From assembly GCF_014189455.1 (NCBI RefSeq), contig NZ_CP050297.1, positions 186,001 to 250,000 of the forward strand: a stretch of 64,000 nt of DNA. The letters run 5' to 3'. Origin of the DNA: Mesorhizobium huakuii. Its GTDB lineage: Bacteria > Pseudomonadota > Alphaproteobacteria > Rhizobiales > Rhizobiaceae. The translations under genes were made by a program, and so were the position numbers. This document shows positions 29,178 to 38,319 of this stretch, in pieces. Every line of letters begins with the position of its first letter. The first letter of the stretch is position 1. The notes under the pieces were generated by a model, which did no database searches, was not told the origin of the DNA, and saw nothing but the letters and a program-made list of their open reading frames with translations.

Positions 29178-29744
29178 TGAAATTACCTGTCTCACAGAGG
29201 ACACGGAACAAACCCAGGCCGGCAACGGTGTTTCGGATCGATATTGGCAAGAACCTTTTCCACGTCGTTGGGCTCGACGCCGCCGGAATGCCGATCCAAA
29301 AGGCGACGTTTCGGCGAGATACACTCTTGCAGTTCTTCGAACGCGCCGGGCCGGCTCTGGTGGGGATGGAAGCCTGCTCCGGCTCGCAATGGTTGGCACG
29401 CAAGATCGCCGCGATGGGGCATACCGTCCGCATTATTCCGGCTCAATTCGTCAAGCCTTATGTAAAGTCCAACAAAAGTGACATCATCGATGCCGCGGCG
29501 ATCGCGGAAGCAGTGACGCGACCAACAATGCGCTTCGTCGAGATACGGTCGCCTGAACACATTGACCTGCAAGCGCTGCATCGTGTTGCGATAGGATGAT
29601 TTCGCAACGGACGTGCCTCATAAATCAGATGCGCGCTTTTTGCCTGGAATATGGGATCGCTATTCACCAGGGCGTCGGCAAGTTCAAGGCTGATCTGCCG
29701 AGGGTTTTGGCAGATGAATCGAATGATCTAACGTCGGCTATGCG
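29178..29744 (+). pseudogene. IS110-family transposase, frameshifted N-terminal fragment
   Basis: N-terminal RuvC-like DEDD part of an IS110 transposase (FRIDIGKNLFHVVGLD, GMEACSGSQWLA, SNKSDIIDAAAIAEAV). The frame breaks near 29590. Inserting one C there gives the expected HRVRDRMISQRT and a continuation to about 29744, where an IS66 element begins. The transposase domain with the catalytic Ser is missing. This is a different IS110 type from the one at 37126-38244. Confidence 0.82.
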
Positions 29745-29766
29745 GTAAGCGCCTAGCCGTGGCCGT

Positions 29767-31386
29767 TCAGTTTGCGTGATGATGCCAGGGCAGGAGTTGG
29801 TCGAGATCGCGGTTCGGCCAGCCGTTGGCGATGCGCTCAAGCGTTTTCGTGAGCCAAGCGAAGGGGTCGACGCCGTTCATTTTGGCGGTCTGCAGAAGCG
29901 TTGCGACGGTCGCCCATGTCCGCCCGCCGCCATCGGAACCGGCGAAGAGGGCGTTCTTGCGGGTGATGGTCTGGGGCCGGATAGCGCGCTCGACGGCGTT
30001 GCTGTCGATATCGAGGCGGCCATCGTGCAGGAAGCGTTCGAGGGCCTCGCGACGGCTTCTGGCATAGCGGATCGCCTCGGCGAGTTTCGATTTGCCGGAG
30101 ATGCGGCCCAACTCCTTTTCCCAGAACGGCCAGAGTTCTGCGACGATGGCGGCTGACTGTTCTTGCCGCGCGGCGCGGCGGGCCTCGGGATCCTTGCCGC
30201 GGATGCTTTCCTCGATCGCCCACAGTTGCGTCATCCGCTCGATGGTCTCGGTCGCCACATGCGAGACGCCGGCAACGTGCAATTCATAGAACTTGCGCCT
30301 GAGATGCGCCCAGCATGCCGCCAGCGCTAGCGGGCCGCCGCTGCGGGTCGCTTCCGCGAGCCGGTTGTAGGCGCCCCATCCGTCGACCTGGAGCAATCCG
30401 CTGTAGCCGGCGAGATGGCGCTCCACGCACTCCCCGCCGCGGCTGTCCTCGAACCGGTAGGCGACCATGGGCGGCGCCGTGCCGCCAAAGGTTCGGTCGT
30501 CCCGCGCATAGGTCCACAGCCAAGCGGTCTTGGTCTTGCCGGCGCCCGGCGACAATGTCGGCAGCGTCGTCTCGTCGGCATAAACCCGCTCGCCTTGCTT
30601 GATCATTTCCAGGATGCGCTCGGCGAGCGGGGCGAGATGGAAGCCGACATGGCCCATCCAGTTCGCCATGGTGTTGCGGCTGATCTCGACACCGTCGCGG
30701 GCATAAATGCCCTCCTGGCGGTAGAGCGGCAGGCCGTCGGCATATTTGGAGACGGCGACATGCGCGAGCAGCGCTTCGCTCGGCACGCCGGCCTCGACGA
30801 GGTGATCGGCAGCCGGCGCCTGGCTGACGCCTTCCTTGCACTGCGCGCAGCCATATTTGGGCCGGCGGGTGACGATCACGCGGAACTTGGCCGGCGTCAC
30901 GTCGAGCCGTTCGGAGACGTCCTCGCCGATCTTCACCGGCTGGCAGTTGCCGCAGCCGCAGGCGATGGTCTCGGGCTCGACGACGATCTCGACCCGCTGC
31001 AGATGCGCCGGGAATGCCTTGCGTGGCCGCGGCGGACGATGTCGATCGCCTGCCGGTTTCACCGCCTCGAGTTCGGCCTCGATCGCGCCGAGCCCGGTCT
31101 CGACCTCGTCGAAGGCAAAGGCCTGCTGCTCGGCATCAAGCTTCTCGGAGCTGCGGCCGAACCGGGCCCGCTCCAGCTGCTTGATGATTACATGAAGGGC
31201 GGCGATCCGCGCCTCGGCGCGTTCATTGGCTGTCGCAAGTCGGACGACCGCAGCCCTGAGTTCCGCCTTCTCGGCTTCAAGATCTGCCGTTTCGGCCTCC
31301 AGCTCAGCCTTTTGCGATGTCAGCGAGATGAGCATCGCCTTCAGCGTGCCGGCATCGTCGGGAAGGGCAGAAGCACTGCTCGTCAT
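29767..31386 (-). CDS. tnpC: IS66 transposase TnpC (element B, copy 1)
   Basis: A 539-residue IS66 transposase. An N-terminal coiled coil (leucine-zipper-like, about residues 10-80) and the GRSSEKL motif precede a zinc-finger-like region (CGCGNC and CAQC). The DDE core includes VYADETTLPTL (first Asp), LLQVDGWGAYNRL (second Asp) and SNAVERAIRPQTI (Glu). Length is normal for the family. Confidence 0.94.
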   Translation of the reverse strand: MTSSASALPDDAGTLKAMLISLTSQKAELEAETADLEAEKAELRAAVVRLATANERAEARIAALHVIIKQLERARFGRSSEKLDAEQQAFAFDEVETGLGAIEAELEAVKPAGDRHRPPRPRKAFPAHLQRVEIVVEPETIACGCGNCQPVKIGEDVSERLDVTPAKFRVIVTRRPKYGCAQCKEGVSQAPAADHLVEAGVPSEALLAHVAVSKYADGLPLYRQEGIYARDGVEISRNTMANWMGHVGFHLAPLAERILEMIKQGERVYADETTLPTLSPGAGKTKTAWLWTYARDDRTFGGTAPPMVAYRFEDSRGGECVERHLAGYSGLLQVDGWGAYNRLAEATRSGGPLALAACWAHLRRKFYELHVAGVSHVATETIERMTQLWAIEESIRGKDPEARRAARQEQSAAIVAELWPFWEKELGRISGKSKLAEAIRYARSRREALERFLHDGRLDIDSNAVERAIRPQTITRKNALFAGSDGGGRTWATVATLLQTAKMNGVDPFAWLTKTLERIANGWPNRDLDQLLPWHHHAN

Positions 31387-31457
31387 GGCTGCGACACAAG
31401 CACATTTTGACCGATTCGAGGCCCGCTTTCTGCTCCCTGAGTCACTTGGTCACGGGT

Positions 31458-31802
31458 CTATCCGGCCGAGGTCGGCCGTCGTCTCCGTTCAGCCTTGACG
31501 CGCGTCCAGTCCATCCCTTCCACCAGCGCCATCAATTGCGGCGCGGCAAGCCGGATCACGCCGTTCTCCACCCGCGGCCAGCGGAACTTGTCCTCGTCCA
31601 GCCGCTTGGCGAACAAGCAAAGGCCGGACCCGTCCCACCACACGATCTTCACCCGGTCGGCACGCTTTGCCCGGAACACGTAGAGCGCCCCGCAGAACGG
31701 ATCAGCGCCGCCGTCACGCACCAGCGCCATCAGCCCGTCCGGACCTTTGCGGAAGTCGACCGGCCGCGTCGCCACATAGACCTTGGCTCCCGTCGGGATC
31801 AT
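31458..31802 (-). CDS. tnpB: IS66 accessory protein TnpB (element B, copy 1)
   Basis: A 114-residue protein of the IS66 Orf2 family with the typical start IPTGAKVYVATRPVDFRKG and the FRAKRADRVKIVWWDGSG block. It overlaps the tnpA stop by four bases. It is needed with TnpA and TnpC for IS66 transposition; its biochemical role is not settled. Confidence 0.93.
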   Translation of the reverse strand: MIPTGAKVYVATRPVDFRKGPDGLMALVRDGGADPFCGALYVFRAKRADRVKIVWWDGSGLCLFAKRLDEDKFRWPRVENGVIRLAAPQLMALVEGMDWTRVKAERRRRPTSAG

Positions 31803-32218
31803 GCCGAGCGCACCGCGCGGATCGCCTCGGTCAGAAGGGTCGGGGCGACGTCATTGCCCACGCGGATCGTCGCATCGCCGATGACGATTTCCAGGCCGCT
31901 CGTGCAACCGCTATCTTCACGCGCCACTTCCAACGGTGCGAAGCTCTGCGCCTCTGCCTCCGACCCGCGCGTCTGGACAACGATCTCGCCGGATCGGATC
32001 GCCTTGCGCCTCCAGGCGAACACCTGCTGCGGGCTCACGCCATGCGTCCGCGCCACCGCCGAGACATTCGCCCCCGGCGCCAGCGCCTCCTCCAGAATCC
32101 GCGCTTTCGCCTCCGCGGACCAGCGCCGGCGCAGCAAGGGCGGGCTCTCCTCAAGTCGGTTCGCAACCGCCTCGATGACTGCAAATGTTTCAAGTCTGGA
32201 CTTGGGTGCAGACTGCAA
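31799..32218 (-). CDS. tnpA: IS66 accessory protein TnpA (element B, copy 1)
   Basis: A 139-residue IS66 Orf1-type protein with an IS3/IS911-like helix-turn-helix (WSAEAKARILEEAL, VARTHGVSPQQVFAWRR). It is the first gene of the element, 80 bp from the right end, and probably binds the ends. Confidence 0.92.
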   Translation of the reverse strand: MQSAPKSRLETFAVIEAVANRLEESPPLLRRRWSAEAKARILEEALAPGANVSAVARTHGVSPQQVFAWRRKAIRSGEIVVQTRGSEAEAQSFAPLEVAREDSGCTSGLEIVIGDATIRVGNDVAPTLLTEAIRAVRSA

Positions 32219-32298
32219 TCAAACCTCCCGCGCAGTTCATCACGAGAGTGTCGCCGTCTTCACCGCTCAGCGAAACACGGGGTCACGTGGGCGCTTAC

Positions 32299-33381
32299 GT
32301 TGCGAAGGATCGGCATGCTGTTGCTCTCGCCGAGAGCGGGCGTACCGGCGAGGTTCGATATGTCGGAGAGATATCCTCCGATAGTGCGTCAGTACGCCGC
32401 CTCGTCCGCAAGCTCGGACGCCCGGGTGTACGATTGAGATTTTGCTATGAGGCTGGACCCACCGGATACGGTCTGAAGCGGGAGATCGAAGCGCTTGGCC
32501 ACGAGTGCGCCGTGATTGCTCCGTCTCTGATCCCGCGCAAGCCTGGCGATCGGGTCAAGACGAACCGCCGCGATGCCGAGAAACTTGCCCGGCTGTTCCG
32601 TGCCGGTGAGCTGACGGAAATCTGGACACCGGATGCTGCTCATGAGGCTATGCGTGACCTGATCCGCGCCCGCGAAGCTGCGGTGAAGGATCGAACGCGA
32701 AAGCGGCAGGAGATTCGATCCTTCCTGTTGCGACATGGCAAGATTTACCCGGGCTTGAAGGCTTGGGGAACGAGGTATCTCAGATGGCTGCATGGACTGA
32801 GTTTCTCGTTCCGCAGTCAGCAGGCTGTCCTGCAGGAGTTGATCCTCGCAGAGTCGCAGTGCCGGGAAAGAGCAGCACGCCTGGAAAAGGCAATCGAAGA
32901 CGGCCTGCTCGACTGGCCACTCGCGCCGGTAGTCGAACGCTTGCAGGCTTTGCGTGGGGTCAAGCTCATTTGTGCGGCTACCTTCATGGTCGAAATCGGC
33001 GATGTACGCCGCTTTGCCAACGCGCGACAACTGATGGCTTATCTCGGACTTGTCCCCTCGGAGCGCTCGACCGGGGACGCCGTGCGACGGGGCGGCATCA
33101 CCAAGACTGGGAATGCCCGAGTGCGCCGCGTGTTGGCCGAAAGCGCCTGGACTTACCGCTATCCGGCCAAACTGGGGAAAGGAAAATACTTCGAAAGCCG
33201 CCACCTGCCTGAAGTCGTGCGAGACATAGCGTGGAACGCACAGGCGCGCTTGACCAAGCGCTACAGGGCCCTGATCGCGCGTGGCAAGCGCAGCACCGTG
33301 GCTGTGACCGCAATAGCTCGGGAACTCGCTGCTTTCATGTGGGCCATCGCCCGAGCGGATGAGCAGCAGGCAGGAACCTGA
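32299..33381 (+). pseudogene. IS110-family transposase, 3' part of a copy split by IS66
   Basis: Codes for residues from VAKDRHAVALAESG to the normal C-terminus of the protein at 37126-38244, with identical sequence where compared. The first 44 bases of the gene (ATG to the insertion point) lie at 51555-51598 on the minus strand, next to the other copy of IS66 element B. Both junctions carry GTTGCGAA, the original target duplication. The longer open frame running in from 32185 is read-through from the IS66 end. Confidence 0.93.
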
Positions 33382-33668
33382 CACCTCGGTCGCGACGAGA
33401 ATAATCATCGCGCCTATCGGCGGGGACGTGGCATTGAATGGGGAATTTCCGGCATCGCTTTGTGGCCGGCAATGCCGACGCCCGTTGTAAGAGAGGACCA
33501 GCCCCGGACGAATACATGGACATGCGGTAACCAACCCGCGCATCAGAGCTTGTTCACCCGCGTCCCAGGCCACGTCTCCACCGATAGGCGCTCCGTCAAT
33601 GAGAACCGACCGAGGAAATCGGTGTCGGGTGGATTACTGCGCAGATCGCACTTGCAAAAGGACATCAG
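32299..33668. repeat. Left arm of a 1370-bp inverted repeat (right arm 36839-38208)
   Basis: The IS110 coding part plus 287 bp downstream is repeated in reverse complement at 36839-38208, with the same length. The two arms enclose one IS66 element, forming a palindrome of about 5.9 kb. The 33382-33668 part has no recognised gene and is probably the IS110 3' end with flanking DNA. Confidence 0.93.
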
Positions 33669-33746
33669 AGCGATGCGCCAAGGCACCTTTCCCGAAATAG
33701 TGCTCTATAGTAGATAATAGGAAGCCGTTGGTCCGCGTCGCCGCGA

Positions 33747-34348
33747 TCACTGCGGATCGTCATAACGGGTGACGTAGTGGAGTTCGCGCAGGGCGGGGAT
33801 GACGAGGGCGATGTCTTTGTAGGCCTCATGCTCGATGAAGCGCGCGGTCTCTGGCCCTGGCCTGGGCTTGCCGAGGACGGGCCGCCCCTTTTGTCGACGC
33901 AGTAGATCAGGATCGGCAGCAGCAGGCCGTGGTTGGGGTTGTCGAGGTCGAGTAGCCGTTTCCATTTTTTGATGTTGAGATTGATGGCCGCGTAGAACCC
34001 CTGGCACCACGGCCGCGGGTCGATGCCGCCGCTGGGCTTGGTGGCGAAACGGGGCGCATAGTCCTGCGGTCTGTCGAAGAGCGTCTCGTTGATCCGGTTG
34101 TGGATCCTGGCGACGCTGGCAAACACGGCGTGATCGGTTGCAGATCCTTTGGCCAGGACGTCGCGCGGCAACCCCATGAGCGGGCACATCCAGTCTTGCG
34201 GGTCCGGGAACCGCGGCCCGGTGACCGCCGCCGTTACGAAGCCATCCAGCGCCGACATGGTCCGCACCAGCGGGCGGGGGGCGGGTTTGATGGCCATCCA
34301 GGCCTCGAGCGCCTCGTCCGACAGCGCCATGTCATCGATTGCGCTCAT
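33747..34348 (-). pseudogene. UPF0149-family passenger gene, frameshifted (element C)
   Basis: Starts with an ATG overlapping the tnpC stop. The YgfB/YecA-like part (LVRTMSALDGFVTAAV, DWMCPLMGL) is intact up to CVDK. There a run of four T (33889-33892) replaces the five seen in the intact copy at 48443-49048 and shifts the frame. The conserved end continues in another frame to 33747. Function is unknown; it is carried as the fourth gene of this IS66 group. Confidence 0.85.
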
Positions 34349-35927
34349 GCCGCCAAGGAGAGCGGCATCGCTTGGCGGCGCACCCAATTCCACGGCATCA
34401 GCTCATCCCATCGCGAGGCTGGCCAGTCGTTCTGGATGCGCTCGGTGACATCGGCCATGTAGGCTTCGGCATCGACGCCGCAGAGCTTGCAGGTCTCAAT
34501 GATGCTGAGCACGACCGCTGACCGCTCTGCCGCGGCGAAGCTGCCCGAGAAAAGCCAGTTGCGCCTGCCGACTGTAAATCCACGAATCGCCCGCTCCGCG
34601 ATCAGGTTGTCGGGCTCGGCTGGCCATCGTAGAGGAAGCGATTGAACGCGCGCCATCGGTTGGTGCCATAGGCGAAGGCCTTCGCGATATCGGCATGGCG
34701 CGACAAACCCTTGCCCTGGCGCATGAGCTGTCGTCGCAGCGCGCGGACCAGTGGTCGGGTCCGACTTCGTCGTGCGGCCAATCGCTCGGCGGGCGGGAGC
34801 CCCCGTATCTCTTCCTCGATCCGGTAGATCGCCTGGATACCGGCCATCGCCGTCGTGCTGAGCTCGGTCGGCTGGCTGTCGTGAACGTCGAATATCTTGC
34901 GACGCAGATGGGCCAGGCAGGCAGCTTCTCGAATGGCGCCGCCCTTGTAGAGCTGGTTATAGCCGCTGAAACCGTCGGCCTGGAGCGTGCCGGCAAATCC
35001 GGCGAGCTCGGTCATTACGCTCTCGCCGGCGCGGCCCATGGTGGCGCGATACCAGGCGATCGGCGGCTCCTGCGAACCCGAATTGCGGTCGTCGGCGACG
35101 TAAACCCAGAGCGCGCCCTTGTGGGTCTTGCCGTTGCCGGGCGCCAGGATCGGAAGCCGCGTGTCGTCGGTATGAATCTTGGTGCGGGTACGGCCGATCT
35201 CACGGATGCGGTTGTAGATCGGATCGAGCAAAGCGGCGGCGTAGCCGGCGCTGCGCGAAAGCGTGGATCGCTCGATATCGACGCCCTTGGCGGCCATCAT
35301 CTGGGCCAGACGGTAGAAGGGCAGATGATAACCCCACTTCGCCATCATGATATGGGCGAGCGCGGCATAGCTGAGCTTACCGCGTGCAATGGCCTTGGCT
35401 GGCGCCGGCGCCTGGATGATTTTATCGCAGGTCCGGCAGCTGTACTTGGGTCGAATGGTCTCCATCACCTGCCAGGCCTGGGCGACCAGATCGAGCATCT
35501 CCTCGCTATCTTCGCCCATGGCGCGCAGATCGCCGCCGCAGCCCGGGCAACATGCGCAAGACGGCTCGCGAACGGCCCGCTTGCGCGGCAGGTTCGGGTT
35601 GAGCTTACGCACCGGCAACACCCGGACCTTGTCGGTGTCAGCAACGATGGGCAGCTCGATATCGGGCACGCTGGCGGCGAAATCGGTCTCGAGATCTTCG
35701 AGTTCGAGCCGCATCTGGCCCAGCTTCTCGGAGGAGCGGCCGAAGGCCTTGCGGTTGAAGCGATCGATCCGCAGCTGCAGGCGCTGGATGCGAAGTGCGG
35801 CCTCGGCGCGCTCTCTTCGCAGCTGCTCATCCCGTTCGGCAATGGCGATGTCACGGGCAGAAACGGCCGCCTCCAGAAGGGCGATCCGAGCGAAGAAATC
35901 AGCGGTTGAGGGAGCTTGTTCCGACAC
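34345..35927 (-). pseudogene. tnpC: IS66 transposase TnpC with 2-bp deletion (element C)
   Basis: Same 527-residue transposase as at 42670-44253, starting at a GTG. A missing AG near 34618 breaks the frame after FLYDGQ, just before the catalytic Glu region (NLIAERAIRGF), which continues in another frame to 34345. The copy should be inactive. Confidence 0.9.
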
Positions 35928-35999
35928 CCAAATTACATACCCGAAAGACCCTCGTCACGGAAGCAAAATCGACACAAAATCAATAAGAAACGAGCAAAA

Positions 36000-36350
36000 T
36001 CAGCCAGCCAAACGCGGCCGATAGGTCTTGCTCGGCCGGCGCCAATCGATCCCCTCCAGAAGCAGCGAAAGCTCTGCCTTGGTAAGCGACACAGTCACCT
36101 GATCCTTGGTCGTCGGCCAGGCAAAACAACCCTCGGAAAGCCGTTTTGTAAAAAGGCAGAACCCCTGGTCGTCATGCGCCAGAATCTTGATGATATGACC
36201 CTTGCGTCCACGGAAGCAGAAGATCGCGCCGGTATGCGGGTCGAGCGCGAGCACCTGCTGCACCATGCGTGCCAGGCTGTTGATCCCGCGGCGCATATCG
36301 GTCTCACCGCAACAAAGGTAAATCCGGTCGGTCGGCACCACTGTGATCAA
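36000..36350 (-). CDS. tnpB: IS66 accessory protein TnpB (element C)
   Basis: A 116-residue IS66 Orf2 protein (DRIYLCCGETDMRRGINSLA, FCFRGRKGHIIKIL). The likely start is a TTG overlapping the tnpA stop, the same coupling as in the sister elements; the frame is open far upstream across tnpA in a wrong phase. Confidence 0.88.
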   Translation of the reverse strand: MITVVPTDRIYLCCGETDMRRGINSLARMVQQVLALDPHTGAIFCFRGRKGHIIKILAHDDQGFCLFTKRLSEGCFAWPTTKDQVTVSLTKAELSLLLEGIDWRRPSKTYRPRLAG

Positions 36351-36784
36351 CTGGTCAACTCCGCCAGGACGATACGTAGCGCTGTCGGATCGACGGTCCC
36401 GTCGATCCGCAATCGCGCGCCGTTCGGAAAGGCCACGACGATCCTGCCGGCCGGGTCCGGGCAATCGGCGACGGGGCGTTCGACATCCGGCAGATCGCTC
36501 ACGTCGATGCGCGCGAAGGTCGCCATCGCCTGATCGGCATCGAGTTCCCCGCCGGCCATCTGCTTGCGCCACGCATAGAGCTGTGACGGAGCTACGCCGA
36601 ACGCTTCCGCGACCTCGGTCACCGACGACCCCGCCGCGCTCGCCAGGTCGACCAACGCGCGCTTCTCCGTGCAACTCCACAGCCTTCGTTGCCGCACGCG
36701 CCCGGGCACCGTTGTAAGATCTTCGGACGCCGCGGCGCCGCTTAACTCGGCGACCGTATCGCCGCTTGCATGTTCCAATGTCAT
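36347..36784 (-). CDS. tnpA: IS66 accessory protein TnpA (element C)
   Basis: A 145-residue IS66 Orf1-type protein with a helix-turn-helix (WSCTEKRALVDLA, VAEAFGVAPSQLYAWRKQM). First gene of the element, 54 bp from its end. Confidence 0.9.
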   Translation of the reverse strand: MTLEHASGDTVAELSGAAASEDLTTVPGRVRQRRLWSCTEKRALVDLASAAGSSVTEVAEAFGVAPSQLYAWRKQMAGGELDADQAMATFARIDVSDLPDVERPVADCPDPAGRIVVAFPNGARLRIDGTVDPTALRIVLAELTS

Positions 36785-36838
36785 GGCCCGAAACCTCCAT
36801 GTTCATCGGCCTATTGCAAGGTGCCTTGGCGCATCGCT

Positions 36839-38208
36839 CTGATGTCCTTTTGCAAGTGCGATCTGCGCAGTAATCCACCCGACACCGATTTCCTCGGTCG
36901 GTTCTCATTGACGGAGCGCCTATCGGTGGAGACGTGGCCTGGGACGCGGGTGAACAAGCTCTGATGCGCGGGTTGGTTACCGCATGTCCATGTATTCGTC
37001 CGGGGCTGGTCCTCTCTTACAACGGGCGTCGGCATTGCCGGCCACAAAGCGATGCCGGAAATTCCCCATTCAATGCCACGTCCCCGCCGATAGGCGCGAT
37101 GATTATTCTCGTCGCGACCGAGGTGTCAGGTTCCTGCCTGCTGCTCATCCGCTCGGGCGATGGCCCACATGAAAGCAGCGAGTTCCCGAGCTATTGCGGT
37201 CACAGCCACGGTGCTGCGCTTGCCACGCGCGATCAGGGCCCTGTAGCGCTTGGTCAAGCGCGCCTGTGCGTTCCACGCTATGTCTCGCACGACTTCAGGC
37301 AGGTGGCGGCTTTCGAAGTATTTTCCTTTCCCCAGTTTGGCCGGATAGCGGTAAGTCCAGGCGCTTTCGGCCAACACGCGGCGCACTCGGGCATTCCCAG
37401 TCTTGGTGATGCCGCCCCGTCGCACGGCGTCCCCGGTCGAGCGCTCCGAGGGGACAAGTCCGAGATAAGCCATCAGTTGTCGCGCGTTGGCAAAGCGGCG
37501 TACATCGCCGATTTCGACCATGAAGGTAGCCGCACAAATGAGCTTGACCCCACGCAAAGCCTGCAAGCGTTCGACTACCGGCGCGAGTGGCCAGTCGAGC
37601 AGGCCGTCTTCGATTGCCTTTTCCAGGCGTGCTGCTCTTTCCCGGCACTGCGACTCTGCGAGGATCAACTCCTGCAGGACAGCCTGCTGACTGCGGAACG
37701 AGAAACTCAGTCCATGCAGCCATCTGAGATACCTCGTTCCCCAAGCCTTCAAGCCCGGGTAAATCTTGCCATGTCGCAACAGGAAGGATCGAATCTCCTG
37801 CCGCTTTCGCGTTCGATCCTTCACCGCAGCTTCGCGGGCGCGGATCAGGTCACGCATAGCCTCATGAGCAGCATCCGGTGTCCAGATTTCCGTCAGCTCA
37901 CCGGCACGGAACAGCCGGGCAAGTTTCTCGGCATCGCGGCGGTTCGTCTTGACCCGATCGCCAGGCTTGCGCGGGATCAGAGACGGAGCAATCACGGCGC
38001 ACTCGTGGCCAAGCGCTTCGATCTCCCGCTTCAGACCGTATCCGGTGGGTCCAGCCTCATAGCAAAATCTCAATCGTACACCCGGGCGTCCGAGCTTGCG
38101 GACGAGGCGGCGTACTGACGCACTATCGGAGGATATCTCTCCGACATATCGAACCTCGCCGGTACGCCCGCTCTCGGCGAGAGCAACAGCATGCCGATCC
38201 TTCGCAAC
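36839..38208. repeat. Right arm of the 1370-bp inverted repeat
   Basis: Reverse complement of 32299-33668. It ends exactly at TTCGCAAC, the point where the other IS110 copy was split by IS66. The 36839-37125 part holds no recognised gene. Confidence 0.93.
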
Positions 38209-38244
38209 ATCCAATCCTACGAAAACTTCGCTATATTCTTCCAT
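37126..38244 (-). CDS. IS110-family transposase (intact copy)
   Basis: A 372-residue DEDD transposase. The N-terminal RuvC-like domain shows GLDVAKDRHA (Asp), FCYEAGPTGYGL (Glu) and KTNRRDAEKLARL (Asp pair). The C-terminal transposase_20 domain contains LMAYLGLVPSE and the catalytic Ser region (GGITKTGNARVRRVLAESAW). The ATG at 38244 directly abuts a group II intron 3' end, which has replaced its ribosome site. The natural upstream sequence is seen at 51599 onwards. Confidence 0.94.
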   Translation of the reverse strand: MEEYSEVFVGLDVAKDRHAVALAESGRTGEVRYVGEISSDSASVRRLVRKLGRPGVRLRFCYEAGPTGYGLKREIEALGHECAVIAPSLIPRKPGDRVKTNRRDAEKLARLFRAGELTEIWTPDAAHEAMRDLIRAREAAVKDRTRKRQEIRSFLLRHGKIYPGLKAWGTRYLRWLHGLSFSFRSQQAVLQELILAESQCRERAARLEKAIEDGLLDWPLAPVVERLQALRGVKLICAATFMVEIGDVRRFANARQLMAYLGLVPSERSTGDAVRRGGITKTGNARVRRVLAESAWTYRYPAKLGKGKYFESRHLPEVVRDIAWNAQARLTKRYRALIARGKRSTVAVTAIARELAAFMWAIARADEQQAGT

Positions 38245-38279
38245 GGGCGAGTCGCGGAGGGACTTCACCCTCCGCGCTC

Positions 38280-38316
38280 TCAGAACCGTGCGTGAAACTC
38301 TCGCTTCACACGGCTC
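38280..38316 (-). ncRNA. Group II intron domain V
   Basis: On the minus strand GAGCCGTGTGAAGCGAGAG followed by TTTCACGCACGGTTCTG folds into the conserved domain V hairpin with a GAGA-type tetraloop. A domain-VI-like stem (GGAGGG-TGAAG-TCCCTCC) follows before the 3' end. Confidence 0.85.
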
Positions 38317-38319
38317 CCA

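Larger units (their letters stand above)
29745..32298 (-). mobile_element. IS66-family element B, copy 1
   Basis: A 2554-bp element whose two ends both start GTAAGCGCC, with tnpA, tnpB and tnpC on the minus strand. Its outer flanks differ (GCTATGCG left, GTTGCGAA right), so it has no matching duplication as it stands. The right flank pairs instead with the flank at 51555-51562, evidence of recombination between IS66 copies. Confidence 0.92.
33669..36838 (-). mobile_element. IS66-family element C (palindrome centre)
   Basis: A 3170-bp relative of the element at 41756-44931, in reverse orientation, with tnpA, tnpB, tnpC and a UPF0149 passenger gene. At both ends the first three bases of the IS66 end (GTA) are replaced by CAG, which belongs to the inverted flanks. 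There is therefore no target duplication, and the element probably got here by recombination, not simple insertion. Its tnpC and passenger gene carry small indels. Confidence 0.88.

Noticed and set aside
30415..31410. A 331-codon open frame antisense to tnpC of element B
   Set aside because: Shadow of the high-GC transposase gene, with no recognisable domain.
32185..33381. A 398-codon open frame with an IS110 transposase after an unusual N-terminus
   Set aside because: The first 38 codons are the end of an IS66 element; the fusion results from the insertion and has no conserved start.
34695..35909. A 404-codon open frame on the plus strand, antisense to IS66 tnpC (repeated in the other copies)
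   Set aside because: It is the mirror frame of a conserved transposase, is found only where tnpC is, and shows no protein family features.
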